The notes under the pieces: model-generated
Databases searched by the model: none
Seen by the model: the letters and a program-made list of their open reading frames with translations, nothing else
Told to the model about the DNA's origin: nothing
Origin: Ciona intestinalis
Lineage: Eukaryota; Chordata; Ascidiacea; Phlebobranchia; Cionidae
DNA length: 64,000 bases
Direction: 5' to 3'
Assembly: GCF_000224145.3 (NCBI RefSeq)
Contig: NC_020166.2
Coordinates: 9,452,752-9,516,751 of the forward strand
Shown: piece by piece, positions 33,786 to 45,100 of the stretch
Position numbering within the stretch: position 1 is the stretch's first letter
Layout: every line of letters begins with the position of its first letter
Position numbers and translations under genes: made by a program

Positions 33786-35152
33786 TTAATCACTTTACTG
33801 GGGATGCAGTAGTTCAAGTTTAAACTCGTGCCTATCTCAACGGTATCGACTTCCTGATGCTAGGTGTTAAATCTTCAGTGTCTTTGATTTATTTGTGTTT
33901 ATCGTGTTTACTCTGCATTAATTAACCTGTTGTGTTACGTTATATCTAAAAGTGATATTTATGTGTTAAACCTTCAGTGTCTTTGATTTATATGTGGAAA
34001 AATATACACAGTGTGTATTTACTAGGTTTAGGATAAGTTAGTTACTGAATGCGAACTTTGTAATGAAGGTTATTTTTATTTGCTGAGTAAAGATATTCAG
34101 TTATACAACTGTTGGAAGTATTGGTGTGTGTATTTCCTGCAATGCACCATGTAAGTATGTATAAATATTTTTCATTCATTCATTCTGTAACAAATTAAAA
34201 AAAATAGCATATATATATTTTTCCCTTGAATAAAATAACAAATGTAATATTAATTAACTTAGGGAAATAACAGCATTACATAATAAGGGAAATTTAAATA
34301 AAATAGCATTGGTTAGAAGGCTAGTTATTAAACCTTATAAGAAGCAATATTATTAATTCTCATTGTATTTCCAGACAAACAGTTAAACATTGAGAATTTA
34401 TTCGAAACTTCACAAACCAGGCCTCTCTTAGTTGATCATGTTCATTCATAAATTTGTTGCTGATCAAAAAATGTGCCCGAAATCCTTAAGAGTGTGGAAC
34501 GGGAAATGCTCATATCTGCACAATACGAGGTACACCATACACCCCTGTATACCCGTGTTAATCTAATGTTTGTCGCCTACACTGTTATTTTTTTTAATTA
34601 CTGAATGTACACCAAGCACTTATAATAGTCATTAAACATTTTTTGTTCATAAGTTTATGAATCCAAAGTTTTGACTTGGGTGTCCAATTCAGGTCATCTT
34701 TATCAGGGTATTTAATGGATTTATAATATTGACATGAAAGTATGACAGTCTAACTAAAACTTACAAGACATTAATACACAACATATTTTGAATTTAGGTT
34801 TATATTATTGGCATGAGAGTATAATAGTCTAAAATACACAGGAAACAGGTACACAACATATCGATCACTTTAATAGGTTTATAATATTTACACGAAAGTA
34901 TAAAATATAAAAGGACATCGAAACATATTTAGTAAACAACATATTTTGAATTTAGGTTTACATTGTTAACATAAAAGTAGATAGTTTAAAATATACATAG
35001 AACATACGGTACCTAACTATCACTTTAATAATTAATAATGATTAACATTTTACAGACATCATACATAAAAGAATTAAAGTATTTTTATCAAACATTTAGT
35101 GAACATTAAGAAGATCAAAAAAGAAAGATGCAAAATCGTTGAAAAGATTGAC

Positions 35153-35158
35153 TTTATT
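35153..35158 (-). other. poly(A) signal of the nucleotidyltransferase gene
   Basis: AATAAA on the minus strand lies 90 bases past the last stop of the tail frame. The same hexamer sits at the same place in the homologous flank at about 39475, so it predates the duplication. Confidence 0.45.
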
Positions 35159-35247
35159 ACGGTGAGTGTGGTGCCATAGTAATATGTGTGCTCACCATTA
35201 AGTTATAACTTAATATGAAGGAATTATACAGCAGAATTAAGATTTTT

Positions 35248-35944
35248 TTACAGCACACCAGATATTAAAAACTTAAATGTTGGTAAAATGCTTTTTATAA
35301 CGACAAAGTTGATAATTATAAGAATAAACACAAATAAACAGTTTGAACCCACCATGGTAACCATGAAACTTGCAAATACTGTAACAGAATTGTAAAGTAT
35401 GATAAAAAAAGATTTATTGGCAGATTCATGATGAGGATAACTATTAGTGTGATTAGTGTCATCAGGTATCGGTTGCTCAAGTTTCTTACAGATTTTCGCA
35501 CATTCCGACCAACACATAAATGCCTTGTAATATCTCTCAGTATTACGCTGGCATAATGCATAGGCACGATATAGTCGCTTGTGAAGAACTGTTGTTGTAT
35601 TCTGGTACGGTTTCATCATCTGTTTGGCTTCATCCAGTAGTTTCATTGCTTCTATGTGTTTTCCATTATCCATCAGTGTTTTAGCTGATGACGGAATATG
35701 AATCGGTGAAAAGTATCTCTTATCATTTCTTTAATGTCATCTGGTATTGGTTGCTTAAGCTCGTTACAGATTCTGGCATATTCCAACCAACATATTAATG
35801 CCTTATAATATATTTCTAATATTATGATAGTACATTGCATGTTGTGGAAGACATAGTAGCCTGTGCACCTCTGTAGTTGTACTCTTGTATGGTTGCATCA
35901 ATTGTTTGGCTTCATCCAGTAGTTTCAATGCTTCTGTGTATTCT
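35248..35944 (-). pseudogene. continuation of the repeat tail: one damaged unit, one open unit with membrane segment
   Basis: Past the stop, the repeat pattern resumes on the minus strand. Pieces of the next unit (YTEALKLLDEAKQLMQPYK, then YKALICWLEYARICNELKQP) lie in different frames between 35944 and 35700, with at least two frame shifts. A further unit is open at 35673-35248 (HIEAMKLLDEAKQMMKPY, AFMCWSECAKICKKLEQP) and ends with hydrophobic stretches (FFIILYNSVTVFASFMVTMV and CLFVFILIIINFVVI) before a stop. A minus-strand AATAAA at 35153-35158 is kept in the neighbouring copy. Either the tail has decayed, or the reference carries indel errors and the intact protein is membrane-anchored. 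Confidence 0.55.
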
Positions 35945-38635
35945 TTAATCTAGCAGTGTGTCAGCAGATTTACACAACCTGGTGGGATTGTGGAATATGA
36001 GCAGTTGTTGAAAAGTATCTTTTATTCCTTGCTTATTGGCTTCATCTATTGGTTGCTTAATTTTCTTACAGATTCTTGCATATTCTAACCAACATATGAA
36101 TGACTCGTAATACCTGCCAGACGTGTCATAGCAAACTGCAAATGAAATATATTGTAGCATATGCACACTAGTTGTTTGGTTCTTGTATGGTTGCATCAAT
36201 TGTTTGGCTTCATGTAGCAGGCTTATTGCTTCGATTGGTTTTCCTTTTACTGTTAACGTTAATGCAGATTTTGACAAATTATTATGATGAGGGAACATGA
36301 AGAGGTTAAAAGTATTTTTGATCATTTGTTTATAGCCATCAGCTATAGGTTGTTTGAGTTTTTTACGCATTGAATATTCCAACTCATTTAATAAAGCCTC
36401 GTAATATCTGCAAGTATTGTGATAGCAAGTTCCATATGCATGGCATCGGTACATATGTGCACATTTTGATAAATTATCATGTGGTTGCACTATTTGTTGG
36501 GCCTCATCCAGTAGTTTTATTGCTTCTGCGGGCTCGTTTTCCATCGCTGTTCTAACATATTTAGATAAGAGTAGACTTTCATATAAATCATTCTCAGTAC
36601 GCCACTCAGGTTTTAAAACCCGTTGTTTCCAAATCTCATGAACGTTGGAAGTTTTTGGAATCTTGCCATCGTTAAGCAACATCAAAGCTGTAGAGTATGT
36701 TTCTATAATTCCAAAAACATTTTTGCTTTCTGGTATAAGAGATCCAACCCGTTGTTCTAACTCCACTATCCTTGCTTCAACTTCTGTTCTTGAACCTTCA
36801 AAAGATTCTGTCTCCTTGTTGTATGATCGATTTACAATGCTTGCAAACTCATAAACTTTACATTCAAATTGCTGATTGGCAGTAAGTTTAAACTGGTTAA
36901 TCTTTGAACATATTTCCAAAACTAGATCATATTCATTGCAATCAAATACAGCTGAAGCTGCAACAGCATAAATATGAATTTCATCAGCTTGTGGTGAGGA
37001 AATTGTTTGTTTGACAAGTTCTACCAAATCTTTATTTAATTCGAGAAAGAGTAAAGTTAGCATTTTAGTTTTAATGTTCTTCGGGACATACCCAACAAAC
37101 CTCCATTTACGATAATCTGCTTTACACAGGTTTAAGGTGTCTTGTAGAAAAAATATGGCTTCCACGAAGGAAACAAGGCTTTGTTTTCCAACAAATTCAA
37201 TTAAACCTGGGATAACACAATCATGTAGAGAACCCTCCATAAAAACATCTTCTTGTTGTCCCTTTGAATGATAAACTTTGGCGCGAACCTCACAAGCCAC
37301 TGCCACCATGAACCGGAGTTGGTGGGCCATCTCTTCACTGCATATGCCTTTATTTTCCAATCCATCAATGACATCAAAGCAAGATGATGCTTGCAGTGAA
37401 CATAATCGACCTATGTATGAAATAAAGAGGGTTGCACCTCTGTAAATTGCTCTCTTTATGTTGTAGTTTTGAAAACCCAAAAATGCATTTGTATGTAGAT
37501 TCTTCAAGTTCAAGTTCTGTAAATTTTGTTCTATTTGTTTAGACACACTGGAGAAATCACTTTTACTGTTGTTTGCTGTAATCCGAAGATGAGCCTTTTC
37601 TTTATATTCTTCACATATTGCTTCATCACCAGCTACAAAGCAAGCCTTAGATAAAGCATCAGCCACATGGTATCCCTGTTTTACTTGTTCATCACTATCC
37701 AAGTATTGAATCATTTCATCGACTGGTTTAATGAATTCTGTTTTCTCTTTGTTTTTAGTTGCTGGTCGTCCAAGTGGGCGTATGCAAGCGTGGGCTACCA
37801 TCCCATCAAATGTTACACCGTTCGGTGTAACAATGTCTGTAAACCAGTCTCTATACCTGGGGTTTATACTTGGAATAGCGACACAGTTAATCATGGTTTC
37901 TCCGAGGTTAATTAAGATGATGTTGAAGATTGTGGTGAACCATTGGAAGTACTTCATGATTATCTTCTGATCTTCAATCCTAGCAACATAATTATCAAGG
38001 ACAATGATGTGTTCAAAATCTGAGTACATAGTGATTTCCGATCGTGCCAAGGAACCCAATCCAACTACAGCATATTTGCATGGTGGTGCTCCCATAATCT
38101 TGATGCATTTATCAGAAATAAATCTCATTAACTCAGTGTATCTTCTCACAACTTCATTTTGTCTGTGTTTAACATCAAAGATTTTCTTCCTTTGTAGTTT
38201 CATTAGTTCTTCATCTTTTACATCATCTGGGGTTATTTCAAGCTGATTAAATCTTTTGCAAAAATATTTTCGAAACTTCTTTAACCTTCTTTTTACCTCA
38301 ACTGCTAAACAAATCAAATCAGAGTCAGGTTTTGCAGCATTTGCTTTCACCAAAACTGCTGAGCACAAAGCTTTAAGTTCATCTTTAAATATTTGCTTCT
38401 CTGGATCTCTCACAATAGCTGCGTTATACAGAGCTGCACTACGAGTCATGTTCAACTTTTTATGTTTAGTTTTGTTTTCATATATATTTGCCAACTTATG
38501 AAATAATAAAGCTGCTTCAAGTTTGGTTCCTTTCTTTTCTTTTCCATCTTTACACAAATCCTTTAACTTCTGGGCAAGATTAATTTCCTCCTCACCAACC
38601 TCATCTTGTATAAAATCATGTTCAGTCAATTCCAT
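35945..38635 (-). CDS. GlnD/DUF294-type nucleotidyltransferase with TPR-like repeats, intronless, 896-aa frame
   Basis: One uninterrupted frame opens at ATG 38635 and stops after SADTLLD at 35945. It is the only long intronless gene in a window of multi-exon genes. Residues 1-170 are helical and acidic/basic. Residues 185-215 hold the nucleotidyltransferase signature: VVGLGSLARSEITMYSDFEH, with the G194-S195 turn, R198, E200 and the D206-x-E208 metal acids, as in the N-terminal domain of bacterial PII uridylyltransferases and DUF294. The block HVADALSKACFVAGDEAI (about 323-340) looks like the family's helical follow-on. From about residue 690 two full and one starting ~89-aa repeat occur (EAI.LL.EA.Q..QPY, CY....RYYE, LEYARICKK.KQPI). 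These are probable TPR-like helical hairpins. Related GlnD-TPR proteins are, as far as I recall, predicted in other marine invertebrates. Substrate and role are unknown; nucleotide transfer is inferred from the motif. Confidence 0.75.
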   Translation of the reverse strand: MELTEHDFIQDEVGEEEINLAQKLKDLCKDGKEKKGTKLEAALLFHKLANIYENKTKHKKLNMTRSAALYNAAIVRDPEKQIFKDELKALCSAVLVKANAAKPDSDLICLAVEVKRRLKKFRKYFCKRFNQLEITPDDVKDEELMKLQRKKIFDVKHRQNEVVRRYTELMRFISDKCIKIMGAPPCKYAVVGLGSLARSEITMYSDFEHIIVLDNYVARIEDQKIIMKYFQWFTTIFNIILINLGETMINCVAIPSINPRYRDWFTDIVTPNGVTFDGMVAHACIRPLGRPATKNKEKTEFIKPVDEMIQYLDSDEQVKQGYHVADALSKACFVAGDEAICEEYKEKAHLRITANNSKSDFSSVSKQIEQNLQNLNLKNLHTNAFLGFQNYNIKRAIYRGATLFISYIGRLCSLQASSCFDVIDGLENKGICSEEMAHQLRFMVAVACEVRAKVYHSKGQQEDVFMEGSLHDCVIPGLIEFVGKQSLVSFVEAIFFLQDTLNLCKADYRKWRFVGYVPKNIKTKMLTLLFLELNKDLVELVKQTISSPQADEIHIYAVAASAVFDCNEYDLVLEICSKINQFKLTANQQFECKVYEFASIVNRSYNKETESFEGSRTEVEARIVELEQRVGSLIPESKNVFGIIETYSTALMLLNDGKIPKTSNVHEIWKQRVLKPEWRTENDLYESLLLSKYVRTAMENEPAEAIKLLDEAQQIVQPHDNLSKCAHMYRCHAYGTCYHNTCRYYEALLNELEYSMRKKLKQPIADGYKQMIKNTFNLFMFPHHNNLSKSALTLTVKGKPIEAISLLHEAKQLMQPYKNQTTSVHMLQYISFAVCYDTSGRYYESFICWLEYARICKKIKQPIDEANKQGIKDTFQQLLIFHNPTRLCKSADTLLD

Positions 38636-38690
38636 TTTAAAACTTTTTTTACCAAAAAATGACTGTAGTATCTGTAGGCCTTTGACACAG

Positions 38691-38696
38691 TTTATA
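38691..38696 (-). promoter_or_regulatory. possible TATA box of the nucleotidyltransferase gene
   Basis: Minus strand reads GCATTATAAACTG 56 bases before the ATG. The sequence just upstream (CCTTTATTTTGAACTCCTTT region, 38722-38760 on the plus strand) recurs at 40800-40840 beside the broken copy, so the 5' flank was duplicated too. Confidence 0.3.
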
Positions 38697-39010
38697 ATGC
38701 CGCAACATTGCTGTGGAGTCTCCTTTATTTTGAACTCCTTTCATGCTGGACAAAGAGTATATATTTCATGAGAAACCGCTCTGTAAAATGTCCATGGTGT
38801 TTATAGTAAAGTCAATATTTGTTTAAACAGTCTAGAACCGCATCATGATTGTTCCCTTTGTTACTTTGACATCACATCATAATGGGGATTGTTTGTTTAA
38901 TAATGGAACACCTTTGGCTTCATTGTTACAACACAATGCACATTGATGCCTCACAATGCAATTAAGTCTCTATTATTGTCTGCGCCACTTTTAAAATGTA
39001 GGAATAAAAC

Positions 39011-39213
39011 ATATAGTAGGGTAGGGGAAGATGGAACAGCTTTTCAATCTATTTTCTCGTCCCATTTGGTAGTAAACAAAGAACATTCAAAGAATTATAA
39101 GAAATTACGTATCCTCTCGACTCCCATAGATCGTTGTTAATTGTTTAAAAAATGATCAGGGTATTTGGATATTAGGTGCTAAAGGTGTCCCGTCTTCCCC
39201 CACCCTACTATAT
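39011..39213. mobile_element. Cimi-like MITE copy
   Basis: TATAGTAGGGTAGGGGAAGA left, GTCTTCCCCCACCCTACTATA right. It sits between the nucleotidyltransferase gene and its broken copy. Confidence 0.85.
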
Positions 39214-39399
39214 AATGATTAAACTATAATACCTGGTCTATATTTGAGATGCATGAGGATAAACACTGTGTTTGGTTTGTTATATATGTAAAGCTATAAA
39301 GCCCTTTTAGTGAACAAATGTTCTGTGTTACATGGTACCTCCATGCTTCAATCGTTGCATTCAGTGTTGCAACCAGTATTTTAAATGTGTGCTGATAGG

Positions 39400-40840
39400 G
39401 CGAAATTTTTAACAAACATTTAGTGAATATCAAGAGAATCGTGAAAGGAAGATATAGAATCGATGGGAGAATCATCTTTATTATGGTGAGTGTTATGTTA
39501 TATTAGTGTATGTGTCATAATTGAGTTATTAGCATGACGTATTTATAAAGCAGATTTAAATATACAATATTTGTATAATGCTCTTTGTCGGATAATGTTG
39601 ACTATCATAGGAATAAACACATTATGCAATTTCAATTCACCATGGTAACCATGAAAATTATAAAGGATAAAAGTAGAAATAAAATTGCAAAAAAGGATGT
39701 AGTGTAAAGAAAACAAATTAATGCGGCGGATCTTAATCGAGGTTTACTATTAGTTAATTATTTTAATTTTTGAGATGCAAAATCATCTGCCATACTTCTT
39801 TTAATCTGTAAAATGTTTCTTTAATCCATTGTTTGATGTAATCAGGTAATGGTTGCTTAAGTTCATTCCAGATTCTCGCATCTAACAATATTATGGTAGC
39901 ATAGTATGTATAACTGATATAGTTCTCTGTGCACAACTGTGTTTGTATACTTGTACGGTTGCATCATCTGTTTGACTTCATCCAATAGGTTTATTGCTTC
40001 TGTGTATTTTCTGTTGTCTATCAGTGTTTCAACAGGTTCACACAACTTCATGGGATGACGGAATACAAACTGTTGAAATAGTAGCTTGATGCCTTGTTTC
40101 ATATCATCAGATATTGGTTGCTCAAATTAATGCCTCAAAATATCTTGTTGGTATAGTTGTATTAAACTGCATAAAAATCGTATATACAGTCATGTATACA
40201 GTCACCAATGTTATTGTATTCTTGTAATGCTGCATCAATTGTTTAACTTCATACAAAAGTTTCAGTGCTATTGTGTATATTTTATTGTCATTATTGTTGC
40301 AGTGGATTTGCACAAATGTAAGGGATTATGAAATATAAAATGTTGAAATGTTAGGTTTATGCCCGGTTTATTGTCATCATGTATTCGGTGCTTAAGTTTT
40401 CTACATATTCCAACCAACTCATCAATGCACCATAATATCTGTCGGTATCATGGTAGCAAACTGAGTATAATATATATAAGAGCATGTGCGCCACTGTTGT
40501 TTTATTTTTGTATGGTTGCATCATCTGTTTGACTTCATCCAGTAGTTTCAGTGCTTCTATGTGTTTTCCATTGTCTATTAGTGTTTTAGCACATTTACAT
40601 AAATGGAATATAAATTGTTGAACAGTATTTTTCATCCTTTCTTATTGCAGCAGGTGTAAGTTGCTTAAGTTCCTTACAGATTCTTACATATCCCAACTCA
40701 CATATGAATGTATTTTGATAACTGCTAACCTTTTTAGAGCAAACGGCAAATAAAACTTATCCCAACAATTTTTGTTTTATCAAAAAACACTATTGTGAAG
40801 TCCCCATTTATTTTCAACTCCTTTTATGCTGAACAAAGAG
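39400..40840 (-). pseudogene. broken partial copy of the nucleotidyltransferase-TPR gene, catalytic part missing
   Basis: Three decayed repeat units lie on the minus strand at about 40635-40357 (TLIDNGKHIEALKLLDEVKQ, QPYKNKTTVAHM), 40313-40122 (ALKLLYEVKQLMQHYKN) and 40102-39863 (YTEAINLLDEVKQMMQPYKY), with frame breaks between and inside them. The 3' flank (39415-39720, including ACCATGGTAACCATGAAA) matches 35090-35420, and the 5' flank (40790-40850) matches 38705-38770. The 5' half that encodes the nucleotidyltransferase is absent. This is a tandem duplicate reduced by a large internal deletion, or a duplicate that never carried that part. Confidence 0.7.
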
Positions 40841-40861
40841 TTGTATTTTATAGTCTACTTT

Positions 40862-41092
40862 ATATGTACAGTCTGCTCCTATATTGTTGTACAGTCTGCT
40901 TCCATATTGTTGTATTGTCTGCTCCTATATTGTTGTACAGTCTGCTTCCATATTGTTGTACAGGCTGCTTCTATATTGTTGTACAGTCTGCTTCCATATT
41001 GTTGTACAGTCTCCTTCCATATTGTTGTACAGTCTGCTTCCATATTGTTGTACAGTCTCCTTCCATATTGTTGTACAGTCTGCTCATATTTT
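40862..41092 (+). repeat. 23-bp minisatellite, about 10 units
   Basis: The unit is CCATATTGTTGTACAGTCTGCTT, with variants CTCCTATATTG and CTCCTTCC. It creates open frames in all three plus frames. It lies next to the 5' flank of the broken nucleotidyltransferase copy. Confidence 0.9.
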
Positions 41093-41394
41093 GTGTAGAT
41101 TATGTATATTTATATGTGTGGGACCAACGTTGTGGGACCGGTTATAATAATAATATTACATTGTGAAGAACAGATTTTATTACCAAGTTTGTGTTTATGA
41201 TATTTTCGACTTTTTTTGTTTTTTTGCAGTAGTAATTCTAACTTCAAAATCACTCATACTGTGACAATATTTTTCAAATGTGTCGCGTACATATGGGGAG
41301 AAATCAAATATTTGATTCCAACGCTTAAAAAAGGAGGCTAAATGGCCATGTGAACGCACATCAATATTGGCCTAAAATTACCCCTTCCTTTTTG

Positions 41395-41475
41395 GCCTGG
41401 TGAACGAAACACCAGTGTTGTAACGACTGTCGTTTGCCGCCTACATGAGAGGATAAAGCAAGTTATATTGAATTT
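41395..41475 (+). repeat. SINE tail fragment
   Basis: GGTGAACGAAACACCAGTGT then AACGACTGTCGTTTGCCGCC. Confidence 0.6.
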
Positions 41476-41718
41476 GGTAGCTACATAAAGCCTCTGTTTT
41501 GAATTAAAACACTCCTGTGTATTACTTACAAAGAGATGTTACATAATGGATTCTATTTCGTAACGTAAGATCCGTGTCTTTTGTCACAAACCGTATTTAA
41601 AGACTGGAACGTCATAATTATTTCATTTGAGCATAAGGCTTATACGATGAAGAAATAAAATGGTAAAATCTGACCGTAAATATGAGGACAAACAAAAAAA
41701 ACAACTTTTTGTTAGCAT

Positions 41719-42020
41719 ATATATAGTACTGTGGGGGAAGATGGGACACTTTTAGCACATAATATTTAAATATTCTTATCGTGTTTTAAACAATTGACAA
41801 CGGTTTATGGGAGTCGATAGAATACGGTTTTATAATATTTTGCAAGTTCTTTGTTTACTACCAAAGGGGGACGAGAAATAGAATGAAAACGTGTCCCGTC
41901 TTTCCCCACCCCACTATATATTAAGATCGGGGTAAGATGTTCCCGTTCGTATACTTTTATCATTTCGTTTGGTGGTAAACAAAGAGTAATTACAGAATTT
42001 TCTCAACATTTGGATCTATC
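41719..42020. mobile_element. Cimi-like MITE plus adjoining partial copy
   Basis: Full copy 41719-41920 (TATAGTACTGTGGGGGAAGA to TTTCCCCACCCCACTATATA), then half of a second from 41926 (ATCGGGGTAAGATG) ending near 42020 without a right end. Confidence 0.7.
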
Positions 42021-42156
42021 AACGTTGTTGCAAAATCGCTGATTTTTTTAACCTAAAGAAAAGTAACTGTCGGATTCTTTCTGTAGATTCAGGGAATTGA
42101 ATTTAACTTTAAGAGTTAAGTTGCGTACAAATATTGCCGGAGGACGTCGCGTCGAA

Positions 42157-45100
42157 ATGGGGCGCGTCATTGCGTACGTTTTTTTGTACGTCATAGGGAT
42201 TATTGTGACGTCAGAAGGTAAGTTTTTCCATAAAAGAAAACAAAAAATTTTTAAACAAAATCGAAAAAAATCCCAAGGACGTAAAGTGAAAATATCGTAG
42301 AACATATTTAGTGAAGTAGCATTGTCACGAAAGTGTTTTGACTGAGACCGTGGGTTGTAGATAGAAGTGAAGAAGATTAACACATCGTGGCCGAGCCACT
42401 ATTCTGCGTGTATATGTAGCAGTCGTATTCGAACTGCAATCATATAAGTTGCAATGAGCAGGAAGTTATGTAGTCGTAACTGTGTGTTATATTATTCCAT
42501 ATTGTACGCTGTAAAGGTAACGATAGTAGTTGGAACTTGTTTCATTCTATATTAACAATGTTATGTCTGTTAGAGAATAAAATATCGTTGCTTGCCGGTC
42601 CAAGTACGAGTGTGTTGTAAGGTCTGCCAAGTCAGAATTCTCACAAAACTGCGTTACCAAACGATGCTGGTGCTCACAATTCATCGCTGTTTATGTAATT
42701 TCCGGCGCCGTGGCAAAGTGAAGCGCGCCTGCCTAAAACCCAGAGGCAAGGCTCGACGCTGCTACCATTGTGGGCGGATGTATATCCTTTGGCAAAACAT
42801 AAACGACAATTGCTACAACCTAGTGGTCATGGGTTGTCCAAATTGTCGGCCATATATAAAAAATTAAACAATCTAAAAAAAATATCACCCACAAAGTAAA
42901 ATACTTGGTAACTCGTAGGCTGGCACGAGGTGTATGAAACAGAATACCTTGTCGTTTTTCGGCGACGCGAGGATAAAACTTATTTTCATTATAATTCATT
43001 TATTCAATTATACATTACCTCGTGACCCCTATAGGTGGCATTTTAAATAAATAAAACATAAATAATACTGAAACCAACAGTCCATAGATACGAGGCGAAT
43101 AGATACAATAAACATATTGTGTATCAATTTATTTTAAGAAACTCTTTTGTTTGTTGCGCCGATAGTGACCAAACAATGCCCTTTTATTGCGGACACCAGA
43201 CACTGTGGGAAAAAATGAAGTCGAGATTACGTTTTCTTATCTTGTGATTTGACAATACAAATGTGATGACAACGTATCATTTATTATGTCGATACCACCA
43301 TTGTAATGCCAGGAATGTAAACAGTCGGACAATCAATTGGATCAAGAATAGAATGACTTTTCAAACTAACAATGGTTGAAAATATCCTTTCATGTAACTT
43401 TTGCTATTGCAGGGCAGTTTGCACTGCAAAGCAGCGTGGCTTGCATTAACAGTCGCATGCATTCTTAAGGTGGCTGTACACAGTATCCGGCGTACGAATT
43501 CACATGCGAAATCGTATGCAAACCCGTGTCCAATTCTGCATGCGGCAGCGAAATCCGGACAAAACAGGCAAAACGGACGAATTCCGCATACTGTGTACAG
43601 CCACCTTTAGAGGGTATATAGTACTGCGGGGTAAGATGGAACACATTTTTTACACAACATGCAAATGTCCTGATTGTGTTTCATACATTTACCAACGCTC
43701 GAATATTCTTAGTTTACAACCAATGGACGACAAAATAAAATGAAATGTGTCCCATCTCACCCCACCCTACTGTATGTTACAAATAAGACTATAATGCTAA
43801 TACAAACACCGAATCGGTTCTGAAAGCAAGGTACCCTCAACGTAAAATTTTATGAGCATTCTCGTCTGATAACAACGCTGTTACCATCATCCGCCAAGCG
43901 AGTATAAATAAGAAAAATGTAAATGTCCAAGTTCATGGCCTACTCAATACCCGGCATTAATTGTTCAACCAAGTAAGTCTCGCGACAACTGGAAGGAAGC
44001 TGCGGGTGCGCGTCTTTGATTAGATGGCGTAGACGCGTGGCAAACCTTACGTATGTCTCCCCAGGCACCCTCGTCGCGGCGTGGAATTGGCCTCTCGCGC
44101 GAGACGCGTTCACCTCACTTAAGTGTTGGTCCAGCGTGGAGACAAGCGTGTTTTAGTCCCCTCGTGCGTCAGCGGTGAGCGTGTTTTGGATTTCGACCGC
44201 GTCTGCGGTAAGGTGCGCGGCCATGCCAAGTTACTTAATATTTGGGGCCAACACGCCAACTGCCGTGCCTTGCATAAAGAAACATCGCATTATTTTGTTT
44301 TGCGCTGTTTGGGTTTAGTTTATAAAGGACAACTAATTAAAAACGCGGTGATGGCTAGATTTATAAGTGTCGCACATTGATCGTTTATCTTTAATCAGCG
44401 ACGTATATCGCGAGCGTATAACTTACTCAGCCGTTGCATTGCAAATGGGCACTTGTATATAATGATAATATGTGTGTGCGTAAAGCAACAGAGTTGATAA
44501 ATAAGAGCTAAGAGTAAACTCAAAAAACTATGTTGATATACGGATAAGGACTGCAGTCTATATATTGAGTTATAGATAATTTATATTGCACTAAGCATAA
44601 TATAGTACCGTGGGGTAAGATGGGACACCTTTACACACAATATGCAAATATCCTGATTGTGTTTCAAACATTTCCCAACAATCTTTCAGAGTCGAGAGCC
44701 TACGGTTATAGAATTTTTTAATATTCTTTGTCTACAACCAATTTGGGACAACCATATAGAATAAATACATGTCCTATCTTACCCCAACCCATATGAAATT
44801 TTAGCTTTTTTTGCAATTAGCATGTTATATACGTTTGATTGCAGCCCAGGAAACCACGTATGTCTCATACATGACGCCGAAGTACGGCGGAGAAAATGGA
44901 GCGACTCAGATCAAGATATTTGGCCGAGGTACGTAAAATTGTTTTTGTTATTTTACTATTATAGCAATGCAATGAAAAAAAAATAAAACTACGAATATTG
45001 GAGAAGTAATGATAGAGTAGACCTCCCCATCAGCAGTTATGATATTTTTCCACGCTGCTCTAATGCACATAGTTCCTTCCGCGTCGTAGTGCAGTGGTTA

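Larger units (their letters stand above)
32445..35247. other. intergenic region between convergent MOXD1-like and nucleotidyltransferase genes
   Basis: It holds the MOXD1-like 3' UTR (to about 33.1 kb), a TACGTCTGTTA-type minisatellite (33605-33785), and from 34680 to 35000 about three diverged ~95-bp tandem units containing TTTATAATATT...CATGAAAGTAT and ACAACATATTTTGAATTTAGG. The stretch 35090-35250 is the 3' flank that recurs at 39415-39570. No gene was seen. Confidence 0.6.
40841..42156. other. intergenic region before the fibrocystin-L-like gene
   Basis: It contains the 23-bp minisatellite (40862-41092), a SINE tail (41395-41475), a MITE (41719-41920) and a partial MITE (41926-42020). 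An acceptor-like TTCTTTCTGTAG at 42075-42086 precedes the first ATG. It lies within a presumed 5' leader and could be an intron end or a trans-splice site. Confidence 0.5.
42218..44844. other. first intron of the fibrocystin-L-like gene, repeat-filled
   Basis: This 2.6-kb intron contains a SINE copy (42700-42990), a PIF/Harbinger-type MITE (43468-43606), a Cimi-like MITE directly after it (43615-43778), an old retroelement gag piece (43920-44250, minus) and another MITE (44600-44795). No extra exon was seen. Confidence 0.6.

Noticed and set aside
40795-41166. Cys/Leu-rich repeated frames (ILLYSLLPYCCT type)
   Set aside because: Product of the 23-bp minisatellite; no splice signals or start context.
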